Shown: positions 7,502-14,105 of the stretch, in pieces | Layout of the letters: the number at the start of each line of letters is the position of its first letter | How positions within the stretch are numbered: the stretch's first letter is position 1 | Origin: JAKAWW01 sp049966775 | GTDB taxonomy: Archaea > Micrarchaeota > Micrarchaeia > Micrarchaeales > Micrarchaeaceae | Length of the DNA: 14,116 bases | Direction of reading: 5' to 3' | NCBI GenBank assembly: GCA_049966775.1 | Contig: JBMFTZ010000024.1 | Span: 1 to 14,116 of the forward strand | Translations under genes and position numbers: made by a program | Notes under the pieces: generated by a model | Told to the model about the DNA's origin: nothing | The model's database searches: none | The model's input: only the letters and a program-made list of their open reading frames with translations

Positions 7502-7524
7502 TAATGTTTTTTGAAGGTGTGAAG

Positions 7525-7752
7525 ATGCAACAAGAAAGACCTTTCGATCTCTTGAACAGGATCATAGGACAGCATGCCTTAGTAAGGCTGAAGAACAACA
7601 AGTCAAGCATACGCGGCAAGATAACGTCGTTCGACGCTCACATGAACATAGTGATAGAGGACGCGGAAGAGCTCGAGGACGGGGAGCTCAAGACCAAGCT
7701 CGGCACGATACTGCTCCGCGGAGGCAACATACTTTTTATATCGCCGGTGTAA
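7525..7752 (+). CDS. Sm-like (Lsm/SmAP) RNA-binding protein
   Basis: This 75-aa protein has both Sm motifs: Sm1 in ALVRLKNNKSSIRGKITSFDAHMNIVIEDAEEL (about residues 19-51) and Sm2 in LGTILLRGGNILFISP (about 59-74). Archaeal SmAPs form heptameric rings that bind U-rich RNA and take part in RNA and tRNA processing. In-frame ATGs also occur at 7498 (overlapping the rpoA'' stop) and 7504. ATG 7525 is preferred because MQQERPFDLLNRIIG is the normal family start and GAAGGTGTG (7513-7521) lies just upstream, although AAGGAG at 7491-7495 could serve the earlier ATGs. It is co-directional with the polymerase genes, so it is probably co-transcribed, and it is followed by tRNA-Ala after 18 bases. Confidence 0.9.
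   Translation: MQQERPFDLLNRIIGQHALVRLKNNKSSIRGKITSFDAHMNIVIEDAEELEDGELKTKLGTILLRGGNILFISPV
7733..7741 (+). promoter_or_regulatory. TATA box for tRNA-Ala inside the Lsm gene
   Basis: TTTTTATAT lies in the last codons of the Lsm gene. It is centred about 33 bases before the first base of the tRNA, so transcription would begin just upstream of the mature 5' end. It is the only good TATA match at a suitable distance. The tRNA could also be cut from the operon transcript. Confidence 0.5.
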
Positions 7753-7770
7753 TCTCAAGCTTAAATGGAT

Positions 7771-7864
7771 GGGCTCTTGGCGCAACGGTAGCGCGCCTGC
7801 ATGGCATGCAGGAGGTTGCGGGTTCAAATTTGCTTCAAAAGCGATGGAAATCCCGCAGAGTCCA
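7771..7864 (+). tRNA. tRNA-Ala(GGC) with a 22-nt intron in the T-loop
   Basis: Acceptor stem 7771-7777 pairs with 7857-7863, including the G3:U70 pair that marks tRNA-Ala (G7773 with T7861), and the discriminator is A7864. The D stem is GCGC/GCGC (7780-7783 with 7791-7794). The anticodon stem CCTGC/GCAGG (7796-7800 with 7808-7812) carries the loop ATGGCAT with anticodon GGC at 7803-7805. The T stem is GCGGG/CCCGC (7818-7822 with 7852-7856). The T-loop is interrupted: removing 7829-7850 restores TTCAAAT. The mature length is then 72 nt, without an encoded CCA. It lies 18 bases after the Lsm stop on the same strand. Confidence 0.95.
7829..7850 (+). other. tRNA intron at position 59/60 with BHB motif
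   Basis: The pre-tRNA folds into a strict bulge-helix-bulge. The outer helix is the T stem. The 3' bulge is AAT (7849-7851). The four-pair central helix joins 7823-7826 (TTCA) to 7845-7848 (TGGA). The 5' bulge is AAT (7827-7829). The inner helix TTGC/GCGA (7830-7833 with 7841-7844) closes a seven-base loop. Cutting after the second base of each bulge, as the archaeal splicing endonuclease does, removes 22 nt between tRNA positions 59 and 60. Because AAAT occurs on both sides, the sequence alone allows shifts of a few bases; the BHB fixes the choice. Confidence 0.88.
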
Positions 7865-7881
7865 TCTATGGTATAAAATCC

Positions 7882-7906
7882 AACCCCTGGTTCAGGGTTC
7901 TAAAAA
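7882..7906. terminator. Hairpin between convergent units, possible terminator
   Basis: AACCC (7882-7886) pairs with GGGTT (7895-7899); TG/CA inside can extend the stem past a one-base bulge. An A5 run at 7902-7906 reads as T5 on the - strand, between the taw1 stop and the hairpin. The 55-base gap between tRNA-Ala and taw1 is where two converging transcripts must end. Archaeal termination depends mainly on T-rich tracts, so the T5 may matter more than the hairpin. Confidence 0.35.
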
Positions 7907-7919
7907 CATTAATACACTG

Positions 7920-8918
7920 CTACTTATCCTTACCGATCTTTTCAAAGTCGATTATGCGGTTGTCGACAGATTCCTGGTCTCTCGAAAGGAGCACGATTCT
8001 GCTTGTCTCGTGTTCGTCTGTCCATATATAGCCGGTAAGCCTTTCGAGCACCTTTGCGAATTCCCTTATCTCTTCATGCATCGGCATGCTTGAAAGCGAA
8101 AGACCCCGTTGCTCTTCCCTTGAGCCACCAACGTACGAAAAGCCCTTGACCTCTACGTAATTGGGCATTGCGAGTTTTATGAGCTCTGCATAGCCCTCTG
8201 GATTTAGCATGTTGAGACCTTTGACTAGGGTCATGCGCAGCACCGTTCTTGTTTTCATATGGCGCATGAGCTCCAGGGATTCCTTGAACTTTGCCCAGGC
8301 GTCTGGTATCTTTGGCCTTGTAGTCTTTATGTATGTCTCTTCATCGGGCGCCTGCAGTGATATATAGAATTGGGTGGGCAGCACCTTCAACCTTTTTATC
8401 GCTTCGGGCAGCGTACCGTTATGCACAAGGAAGGTGCTCATGCCCCTCTTATGGAACTTCTCCAGAAGCTCGGACATTCTTGGGTAAAACATGGGCTCTC
8501 CTGTGAGGCTTAAGGTCGCATGCATAGGTTCATTTGCCTCCTTCCATCTCTTTTTCTTGAGCTCGGTGTCTGCTACCGCCTTGTAGCCGCTCACTATGCG
8601 CCTCTGCTCGACTATCATACCGCCCACTATGCTATTAGGATCGTCCCACTCCACTGCATTGAGTTCGTTCCACTTGTAGCCGTGCTCTTCTGGTATTATG
8701 CGCCAGCAGAACCTGCACTGAAGGTCACAGCCTATTGCAGGCGTAGACTGAAGGCAGCGCCAGCTCCTTATGCCGTAGAACTTGGACTTGTAGCACAGTT
8801 CTTTTCCCTCAAGCCCGTTGGCCGCGTATTCGCAGATCTTTACGGCGGAGTGCCTTCCTACAAAATGGTAACCCTGTTTCTTCATCGTTGCCTTGAGCTC
8901 GTCGGGCATTTCTGACAT
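7920..8918 (-). CDS. taw1: Taw1/TYW1, S-adenosylmethionine-dependent tRNA 4-demethylwyosine synthase
   Basis: This 332-aa radical-SAM enzyme converts N1-methylguanosine-37 of tRNA-Phe with pyruvate to 4-demethylwyosine. The radical-SAM cluster is C64-x3-C68-x2-C71 (CDLQCRFCWR). The second [4Fe-4S] site expected for TYW1 is also present, with C29, C42 and C55 at 13-residue spacing, matching the spacing in the Methanocaldococcus enzyme. Other family blocks are CYKSKFYGI, LSLTGEPMFYP, and FYISLQAPDEETY. ATG 8918 is preferred over the TTG at 8954, because the latter lies inside hjc and the homologous N-terminus starts near MSEMPDELKATMKKQ. The start is seven bases after the hjc stop, so the two genes are probably co-transcribed. 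Confidence 0.95.
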   Translation of the reverse strand: MSEMPDELKATMKKQGYHFVGRHSAVKICEYAANGLEGKELCYKSKFYGIRSWRCLQSTPAIGCDLQCRFCWRIIPEEHGYKWNELNAVEWDDPNSIVGGMIVEQRRIVSGYKAVADTELKKKRWKEANEPMHATLSLTGEPMFYPRMSELLEKFHKRGMSTFLVHNGTLPEAIKRLKVLPTQFYISLQAPDEETYIKTTRPKIPDAWAKFKESLELMRHMKTRTVLRMTLVKGLNMLNPEGYAELIKLAMPNYVEVKGFSYVGGSREEQRGLSLSSMPMHEEIREFAKVLERLTGYIWTDEHETSRIVLLSRDQESVDNRIIDFEKIGKDK

Positions 8919-8925
8919 AGAACCA

Positions 8926-9315
8926 CTATAGCTTTTCAAAGAAGTCCATTCCAAAGCCGCGCTCTCCTATGGCCTTCTTTGTAATGGTATAATTCTTTCC
9001 GGTCTTTGTCATGCTGGTTGGCCTTATGAAAAACCAGCCGCTACCGTTCATGCGCCACGCGACAACAGCTTGCATGTTGCCGTCCTTTTCCCAGGAAAGC
9101 AGCGATTCTATCTTTTCGTTTGGTATTGATATGCTGCCCTTGTCCCACGCCTTGCACTCAAATACAAAAGCCTTACCGTTCTTTGCAGCAATCACGTCGG
9201 GGCTCAATGCGTTGACGCCGCTACCGGCAGCCCTCACTACGGAAAAGCGCTTCTCGTGTAGAATATTAAGCAGCTCCCTTTCGCTTCGGGCTCCTTTTGA
9301 ATACCTGAGCAACAA
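8926..9315 (-). CDS. hjc: Holliday junction resolvase Hjc
   Basis: This 129-aa protein cuts four-way DNA junctions during recombination repair. The start region YSKGARSERELL matches the Hjc N-terminus. Catalytic and DNA-binding positions known from Pyrococcus Hjc are visible: E12-R13, R28 (VVRAAGS), D40, and E53-x-K55 (the PD-(D/E)xK core, in VFECKA). No in-frame ATG exists upstream. The start is TTG at 9315, with a second TTG at 9312. A TATA box at 9342-9349 implies a transcription start within a few bases of these codons. hef lies 41 bases upstream and taw1 seven bases downstream. Confidence 0.93.
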   Translation of the reverse strand: MLLRYSKGARSERELLNILHEKRFSVVRAAGSGVNALSPDVIAAKNGKAFVFECKAWDKGSISIPNEKIESLLSWEKDGNMQAVVAWRMNGSGWFFIRPTSMTKTGKNYTITKKAIGERGFGMDFFEKL

Positions 9316-9341
9316 ATCGCCATACCACTTTATCGCGGCAA

Positions 9342-9349
9342 AATATAAA
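9342..9349 (-). promoter_or_regulatory. TATA box for hjc (and taw1)
   Basis: On the - strand this reads TTTATATT, the same octamer as the hef TATA box. Its centre is about 30 bases before the hjc TTG, predicting a leaderless or nearly leaderless mRNA. It overlaps the gap just after the hef stop, so hjc-taw1 can be transcribed separately from hef. Confidence 0.55.
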
Positions 9350-9356
9350 AAGCATG

Positions 9357-10904
9357 CTATGTGAGCTTCAGCTGCTTTTGATCACCTGGGAGCATTGAGA
9401 GCTTATCCTTCATGCGCATCACTATGTCGTACATTCTCTTTTCCTTTATCCTTGAAATCATTAGGTATGCCTCGTCCCTCGTGCCACGGGTAACAAATAT
9501 CACCACCTTACCGTATTTGAGCCTGCCCGCCCTGCCCTTGCGCTGTATGTTCCGTATCTCGCTTGGTATCGGCTCGTAAAATACTACCGCATCGACCACG
9601 GGTATATCAAGCCCTTCTTCTCCTATGGAGGTGGTAACAAGGACATTGAACAGCGAATCCCTGAACTCCCCGATAGTCTGCTGCTGCTGTGCCTGCGTTA
9701 CGCCCTCCTTTTTGCCCATAAACGCTCGCGCGGCAATGCCGTTGCTTGAAAGCAGCCCGACTATCTTCTTAATGGTGGAGCGGTATTGCGCGAACACTAT
9801 TACACTTTCTCCCTTGAGGCTGCCCCTGAGCATTTCGAGCAACGCAACCATTTTTGGATGCTCCTCACCACGCTCCTCCGCTTGGCTAGCCAGTTTCCTT
9901 GCCTCGGCGACAGAGCTGTTTGCAAGTATGCTCCTCGTATTCCTGCTCTTTGCTGATTTCTCGTCGAGCCCGGCCATGTAGCTCAGGAATGGTGTTATCC
10001 CCTCGGTGGTCACAAGATCGTATGCGTGCGCAAGGTGCAGCACATATGCGTAATGAAACAGCGCCATGAAGCGGTAGTTCCGCGCCTCGAGCTTCATTAT
10101 GTAGTCTCCGATTTCGAGAAGCCGACCTTTTGGCATATGCTCGAAGCTCTTGAACGGGCTCAGCCCGCTGCTGTAAAGCGCCTGCAGATGTTCGTCTATT
10201 ACCGGCTTGAGCAGAGAGGCAATGGCATTTATTGTGGCGCTCTTATCAACGTATATTACGCTTGTATCCTTCTGCATTACATACGGTGCAACGTCCTGGT
10301 CTGATGATGTCCTTATCTCTATGTTGCTTATGCCCAGCGTGTCAATGAGCACGCTTATCTTCTTCCTGTCGCTGCCTGGCGATGCAGTAAGACCCACAAC
10401 CTGTATGCCCCTTATCTTGCACTCGTTGGCTATGTATGTATAGGAATACTTGCCCACCGCCCTGTGGCACTCGTCAAACACGACCAAGCCCACATCATCC
10501 AGCGATAGCGTTGCATGTTTGAGGTCGTTTGCAACAGTCTGCGGCGTTCCCACTATCACCTTTGCCTGCTGCTCCACCTCGATGCGCTTCTTCCTCTGCA
10601 TGCTTCCAGTGAGGAGCAGCATCGTATTTGAATCAATATTCAGCAGCTTTTGCATTGTGGCAAAATGCTGCTCGCTGAGAGGCTTTGTGGGAGCGAGGAA
10701 TATCACTTTCCTGCCGTGATAAAGCACGCGTGCCATTGCAAGCACCGCTATGAGCGTCTTGCCAAGGCCTGTTGGCAATATTACGAGCGTGCTCTTGCCG
10801 CTGTAGATGCTTTTGGCTATGTTTATCTGGTACTGCCTTGGCTCTATGCGGTCTATGTTAACGAGCCTCGAGTACAGCTCAAGCTCGTTCCAACCAGCTT
10901 GCAT
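9357..10904 (-). CDS. hef: Hef-type DEAH/DECH-box helicase, helicase domain only
   Basis: This 515-aa superfamily 2 helicase belongs to the Hef/FANCM/Mph1 group, which remodels stalled forks and branched DNA. Motifs in order: Q-like EPRQYQ (21-26), Walker A PTGLGKT (44-50), motif Ia APTKPL, motif II DECH (144-147), motif III TASPG (173-177), a helical insert (about 200-345) as in Hef, then VIVFAQYR, TSIGEEGLDIP (425-435) and motif VI QRKGRAGR (454-461). The protein ends about 54 residues after motif VI. There is no XPF-type nuclease domain with ERKxxxD and no tandem HhH domain, unlike the roughly 750-aa Euryarchaeal Hef. ATG 10904 fits a leaderless start given the TATA box. The adjacent hjc could supply a nuclease. 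Confidence 0.9.
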   Translation of the reverse strand: MQAGWNELELYSRLVNIDRIEPRQYQINIAKSIYSGKSTLVILPTGLGKTLIAVLAMARVLYHGRKVIFLAPTKPLSEQHFATMQKLLNIDSNTMLLLTGSMQRKKRIEVEQQAKVIVGTPQTVANDLKHATLSLDDVGLVVFDECHRAVGKYSYTYIANECKIRGIQVVGLTASPGSDRKKISVLIDTLGISNIEIRTSSDQDVAPYVMQKDTSVIYVDKSATINAIASLLKPVIDEHLQALYSSGLSPFKSFEHMPKGRLLEIGDYIMKLEARNYRFMALFHYAYVLHLAHAYDLVTTEGITPFLSYMAGLDEKSAKSRNTRSILANSSVAEARKLASQAEERGEEHPKMVALLEMLRGSLKGESVIVFAQYRSTIKKIVGLLSSNGIAARAFMGKKEGVTQAQQQQTIGEFRDSLFNVLVTTSIGEEGLDIPVVDAVVFYEPIPSEIRNIQRKGRAGRLKYGKVVIFVTRGTRDEAYLMISRIKEKRMYDIVMRMKDKLSMLPGDQKQLKLT

Positions 10905-10926
10905 ACAATTTGATTCTCTGAGAAAT

Positions 10927-10953
10927 AATATAAATGTAACAGGATAGATCTAT
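10927..10953 (-). promoter_or_regulatory. hef promoter: TATA box and upstream palindrome
   Basis: On the - strand TTTATATT (10934-10927) is centred about 26 bases before the hef ATG, so the mRNA is predicted to be leaderless. A perfect 10-base palindrome, ATAGATCTAT (10944-10953), lies about ten bases upstream of the TATA box and could be a regulator-binding site. The latter role is speculative. Confidence 0.5.
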
Positions 10954-11061
10954 GCGCGCATTACGCTGGTGTATGGGTTCGTTCCGCGCGCACATGATGC
11001 CATTCCGGGCGCATATTAGATTGCACTGAACCCCAACACCGCAGCAAGGTTCGAAGCGCAT
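10952..11061. other. Long imperfect inverted repeat in the ppdK-hef gap; possible structured RNA
   Basis: The gap between the ppdK stop and the hef start (10905-11142) has no believable gene. Within it the two halves pair in nested order: ATGCGC (10952-10957) with GCGCAT (11056-11061); GCTG (10965-10968) with CAGC (11042-11045); GTGT (10969-10972) with ACAC (11036-11039); GGGTTC (10975-10980) with GAACCC (11028-11033). That makes 20 pairs with internal loops. Inside, ATGC (10997-11000) and GCAT (11011-11014) can close a small hairpin. It could be a non-coding RNA on either strand, a processing element for the ppdK 3' end, or chance in GC-rich sequence. Confidence 0.3.
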
Positions 11062-11142
11062 TGACGATCGTTGCTACGCAAAGCCATGAGCACGCTGCCT
11101 GTGGGCGGCCTGCCTGTCTGTAGTTGCCAAAGCACGGATGCG

Positions 11143-13797
11143 CTACGCGGTAGTCGATGATCTGCTGCTGACTACCGCTTTTGCTGCCGCAAATCTCGCC
11201 ACTGGCACTCTATAAGGCGACATGCTTACGTAATCTATGCCTATTCCGTGGAAGAAGATTATTGAATTCGGATCGCCACCGTGCTCGCCACATACACCCA
11301 CCTTAAGCTCTTTGTTGGCTGTCTTGCCCTCCCGGGTGCAGAGCTCCATGAGCCTTCCCACACCGTTCTTGTCTACGCTGCTGAACGGATCGTTTGGAAG
11401 AAGCTTGTTGTCTATGTAGAATGGCAGGAACTTCGCCTCTGCATCGTCCCTGCTAAACGCCAGCGTGCCTTGGGTTAGGTCATTGGTGCCGAACGAGAAG
11501 AATTCCGCATGCCTTGCTAGCTCTTCCGCAGTGAGCGCCGCCCTTGGCGTCTCTATCATCGTGCCTATCTTGTACGCTATGCGCATCTTCTTTTCTTTGA
11601 ATACACGCTCAGCTGTGTCAGTTATTATCCGCTTTGCCATTGCAAACTCGTCCGCTATTGCAACCTGTGACACCATTATCTCCGGCTTAACGTTCACGCC
11701 CTTCTTCTTGAGATCCAACGCAGCTTCTAGTATGGCTTCCACCTGCATCTCATATATCTCCTTATGCATTAGTGCGAGCCTTACCCCACGCTGGCCCATC
11801 ATCGGATTGCTCTCCCTTAGTTCCATTACTCTCTTGAATATCTTCTCCTTTTCCGCGAGCTCTTCGCTTTTGGGGTTCTTTTCCTTGAGCGCTATTATCC
11901 TAGGTATAAGCTCTTCCGCTTTCGGGAGGAATTCGTGAAGTGGAGCATCGAGTAATCTTATGGTTATGGGCTTGCCCCTCGCGAGCGCGAACATCCCCTC
12001 AAAGTCGTGCTTCTGCATCGGCTTGATGAGCGCAAGCTGCCTCCGCCTCTCGTCCTCTGAATCAGCGAGTATCATCTTCCTTACTACCTTAAGGCGGTCC
12101 TGCGAAGTGAACATCCGCTCTGTTCGCGCAAGCCCTATGCCTTCTGCACCGTTTTCCATCGCCTTTGCCACCATTTCCGGCGTGTCCGCATTGGCCCTTA
12201 TTCCGAGCCTCCTTATCTGGTCAGCCCAGCCAAGCAGCTTCTTTGTGCTTTGCGTTATCGTAGGCTCTATCAGCTTTAGCTCTCCTACGTAAACATTGCC
12301 TGCCGTACCGTCTATGGTTATCTTGGAATTGGCGGAAACTTTCACCGATCCCACAACCAAGTACCTTCCCTCTGTATTTATTTTAATCTCTTCTGCGCCA
12401 ACAATACACGGCTTGCCCATGCCCCTAGTAACCACAGCTGCATGGCTCGTTACACCGCCCCTGCTGGTCAGAACGCCGTCGCTTGCTGCTATGCCAGTTA
12501 TATCTTCAGGGGTTGTCTCCTGCCTTATAAGTATGACGCTGTTTCCTCTCTTCTTGAGCTCTACAGCATCCTCATTCGTGAATGCCACGGTACCAGTAGC
12601 GGCACCTGGTGCTGCAGGCAGGCCTTTTGCAATAGGCTTTGCCGTTTCTTTCGGGTCTATCCGCTTGTGAAACAGAGCCTCAAGCTGCTCTGGCTCGACC
12701 CTTCCTATCGCTTCCTCCTTAGTGATTAGGCGCTCGCCCACCATGTCTGTAGCAATCTTTATAGCTGCAGCTGGAGTCCTTTTTCCATTTCTTGTTTGCA
12801 GTAGGTAAAATTTGCCACTCTCTATAGTAAACTCGATATCCTGCATGTCCCTGAAGTGTCTTTCCAGAATTCCTGTTGTCCTTACAAGCTCTTTGTATAC
12901 GCTAGGAAGGCGTTTCGCAAGCTCGCTCGCGGGCATTGGCGTTCTTATCCCTGCTACAACGTCTTCTCCCTGCGCTAGCATGAGCACCTCGGCATAGAGC
13001 TTCTTTTCACCTGTCGAAGGATCCCTGGTAAATGCGACACCTGTTCCAGAATTCGCATCATAATTGCCATAAACCATGCTCACCACATTAACGGCAGTGC
13101 CAAGTGAGTCTGGTATTTTGTATATTTTTCTGTACTCCATCGCCCTCTTATTCCACCACGATGCAAATACCGCGCCTATTGCCATGAAAAGCTGTCTTAC
13201 GGGGTCTTTCGGGATGTCAGAGCCTGTTGCCTCCCTTACTATCGCCTTGTATTTTTCGGTAACTTTCTTCCAGCCTTCCCCACTTAGCTCTGCGTCAGAT
13301 CTTGCACCGAATTCTTTTTTAACTTCATCAAGAGCTGCATCGAAGCGCTGCCTTTCGATTTTTAACACTATGGTACTGAAAAGCTGTACGAACCTCCTGT
13401 ACGTATCGTATGCAAATTTTTCTGTAGTGCGCTTGCTAAGCGCCTCGGCGATCTCATCATTCATGCCCAGATTAAGCACGGTGTCCATCATGCCAGGCAT
13501 TGAGAAAGGTGCTCCGGATCTTACTGATACAAGCAGGGGATTTTCGGCACTTCCGAATTTTTTGCCTGTCTCCTGTTCAAGTCTTGACATCTTCGAAAGT
13601 ATCTGCGTCTTTATGCTGGGCCACAGCTTCTTTTCCTCGAAGAATTTGTTGCACATGCGCGTAGTTATGACAAAGCCTCTGGGCACATTCAACCCTATGC
13701 CCGTCATCTCTACAAGACCGTAGCCCTTTCCGCCTAGTTCGTATTTCGTAAGCTTTAGCTTTGCTGCTTCATCGAACATATACACTTCGTCTTTCAT
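11143..13797 (-). CDS. ppdK: Pyruvate, phosphate dikinase
   Basis: This 884-aa cytoplasmic enzyme interconverts pyruvate, ATP and phosphate with phosphoenolpyruvate, AMP and pyrophosphate. The N-terminal ATP-grasp domain shows RSGAPFSMPGMMDTVLNLG and GTGVAFTRDPSTGEK; AQGEDVVAGIRTP and LLQTRNGKRTPAAAIKI follow. The swivelling phosphohistidine domain has SRGGVTSHAAVV with H452. The C-terminal PEP/pyruvate barrel has GIGLARTERMF, FFSFGTNDLTQ and VCGEHGGDP with catalytic C836. These positions are close to H455 and C831 of the Clostridium enzyme. ATG 13797 is chosen over 13863 because GGGGGTAAG lies just upstream, the TATA box lies between the two ATGs, and the resulting length is normal. The last residues (VVSSRSSTTA) are a low-complexity tail coded by a DNA palindrome. 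It stands alone with its own promoter. Confidence 0.96.
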   Translation of the reverse strand: MKDEVYMFDEAAKLKLTKYELGGKGYGLVEMTGIGLNVPRGFVITTRMCNKFFEEKKLWPSIKTQILSKMSRLEQETGKKFGSAENPLLVSVRSGAPFSMPGMMDTVLNLGMNDEIAEALSKRTTEKFAYDTYRRFVQLFSTIVLKIERQRFDAALDEVKKEFGARSDAELSGEGWKKVTEKYKAIVREATGSDIPKDPVRQLFMAIGAVFASWWNKRAMEYRKIYKIPDSLGTAVNVVSMVYGNYDANSGTGVAFTRDPSTGEKKLYAEVLMLAQGEDVVAGIRTPMPASELAKRLPSVYKELVRTTGILERHFRDMQDIEFTIESGKFYLLQTRNGKRTPAAAIKIATDMVGERLITKEEAIGRVEPEQLEALFHKRIDPKETAKPIAKGLPAAPGAATGTVAFTNEDAVELKKRGNSVILIRQETTPEDITGIAASDGVLTSRGGVTSHAAVVTRGMGKPCIVGAEEIKINTEGRYLVVGSVKVSANSKITIDGTAGNVYVGELKLIEPTITQSTKKLLGWADQIRRLGIRANADTPEMVAKAMENGAEGIGLARTERMFTSQDRLKVVRKMILADSEDERRRQLALIKPMQKHDFEGMFALARGKPITIRLLDAPLHEFLPKAEELIPRIIALKEKNPKSEELAEKEKIFKRVMELRESNPMMGQRGVRLALMHKEIYEMQVEAILEAALDLKKKGVNVKPEIMVSQVAIADEFAMAKRIITDTAERVFKEKKMRIAYKIGTMIETPRAALTAEELARHAEFFSFGTNDLTQGTLAFSRDDAEAKFLPFYIDNKLLPNDPFSSVDKNGVGRLMELCTREGKTANKELKVGVCGEHGGDPNSIIFFHGIGIDYVSMSPYRVPVARFAAAKAVVSSRSSTTA
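11147..11178 (-). repeat. Perfect 9-bp inverted repeat at the 3' end of ppdK
   Basis: GCGGTAGTC (11147-11155) and GACTACCGC (11170-11178) are exact reverse complements around a 14-base loop. In the - strand mRNA the hairpin covers the last codons of ppdK and ends one base before the TAG stop (11145-11143). No T-run follows, so it is not a classical terminator. It may protect the mRNA 3' end, mark a processing site, or be a small inserted palindrome that extended the C-terminus. Confidence 0.5.
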
Positions 13798-13800
13798 ATT

Positions 13801-13853
13801 CTTACCCCCGTATTTGTGTTTGGTTAAATGTTTGTACGGCAAGCTCTTTATAG
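13801..13853 (-). promoter_or_regulatory. ppdK TATA box and ribosome-binding site
   Basis: On the - strand CTATAAAG (13853-13846) is a good TATA box with a purine-rich BRE-like GTAAAG upstream. A start about 25 bases downstream gives a leader of roughly 25 bases containing GGGGGTAAG (13809-13801), three bases before ATG 13797. Because the TATA box is downstream of the in-frame ATG at 13863, that earlier ATG would not be in the mRNA. Confidence 0.65.
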
Positions 13854-13863
13854 CTTTACTCAT

Positions 13864-14105
13864 AGGGCGATTATCACAGTAGCTTCTACATATGTAATAT
13901 TTTGCACTCGCGCCTGAGCGACGTGCGCATGCTTCAAATGAGCAGAACCGTGAAATTATTCTTGGAGTACTGGCGCCTGCGTGCCTATATGCCGGTCGTA
14001 CATAAATAGATCGCGACTTTTATCTGCGCAGGACAAAACCCAACCTTCGGGAGCAGGAAAAACCACACGCTAGAGATTGAACCAAGCTCCCTCGAAAACA
14101 AAAAA
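13864..14105. other. Intergenic region upstream of ppdK
   Basis: No gene is evident. Visible items are a 10-base palindrome TACATATGTA (13887-13896), a TATA-like CATAAATA (14001-14008) that could be read on either strand, and a 6-bp inverted repeat GGGAGC...GCTCCC spaced by about 35 bases around 14050-14096. On the - strand the A6 run at about 14100-14105 reads as a T-rich tract right after the putative partial tRNA, consistent with its terminator. Confidence 0.4.

Noticed and set aside
7498..7524. ATG 7498 as start of the Lsm protein
   Set aside because: Family N-termini and the GAAGGTGTG site favour ATG 7525. The earlier ATG remains possible because it overlaps the rpoA'' stop in ATGA form.
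7870..7879. GGTATAAAATCC downstream of tRNA-Ala as a + strand promoter
   Set aside because: Nothing credible lies downstream on the + strand; only the convergent taw1 follows.
7801..8093. Two + strand ORFs beginning inside or just after the tRNA anticodon
   Set aside because: They run through tRNA sequence and antisense to taw1, and their translations resemble no protein.
8919..8954. Longer Taw1 starting at TTG 8954
   Set aside because: It would lie inside the hjc coding region, and the homologous N-terminus begins near ATG 8918.
10879..11061. 60-codon - strand ORF in the ppdK-hef gap
   Set aside because: It overlaps the hef start and promoter, and has unusual Cys/Arg-rich composition with no recognisable pattern; the DNA is better described as non-coding.
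11064..11071. Perfect 8-base palindrome ACGATCGT
   Set aside because: Too short to be meaningful by itself in this length of sequence.
13798..13863. N-terminal extension of PPDK from ATG 13863
   Set aside because: The TATA box at 13846-13853 lies downstream of that ATG, a ribosome-binding site precedes ATG 13797, and the shorter protein has the normal family length and active-site numbering.
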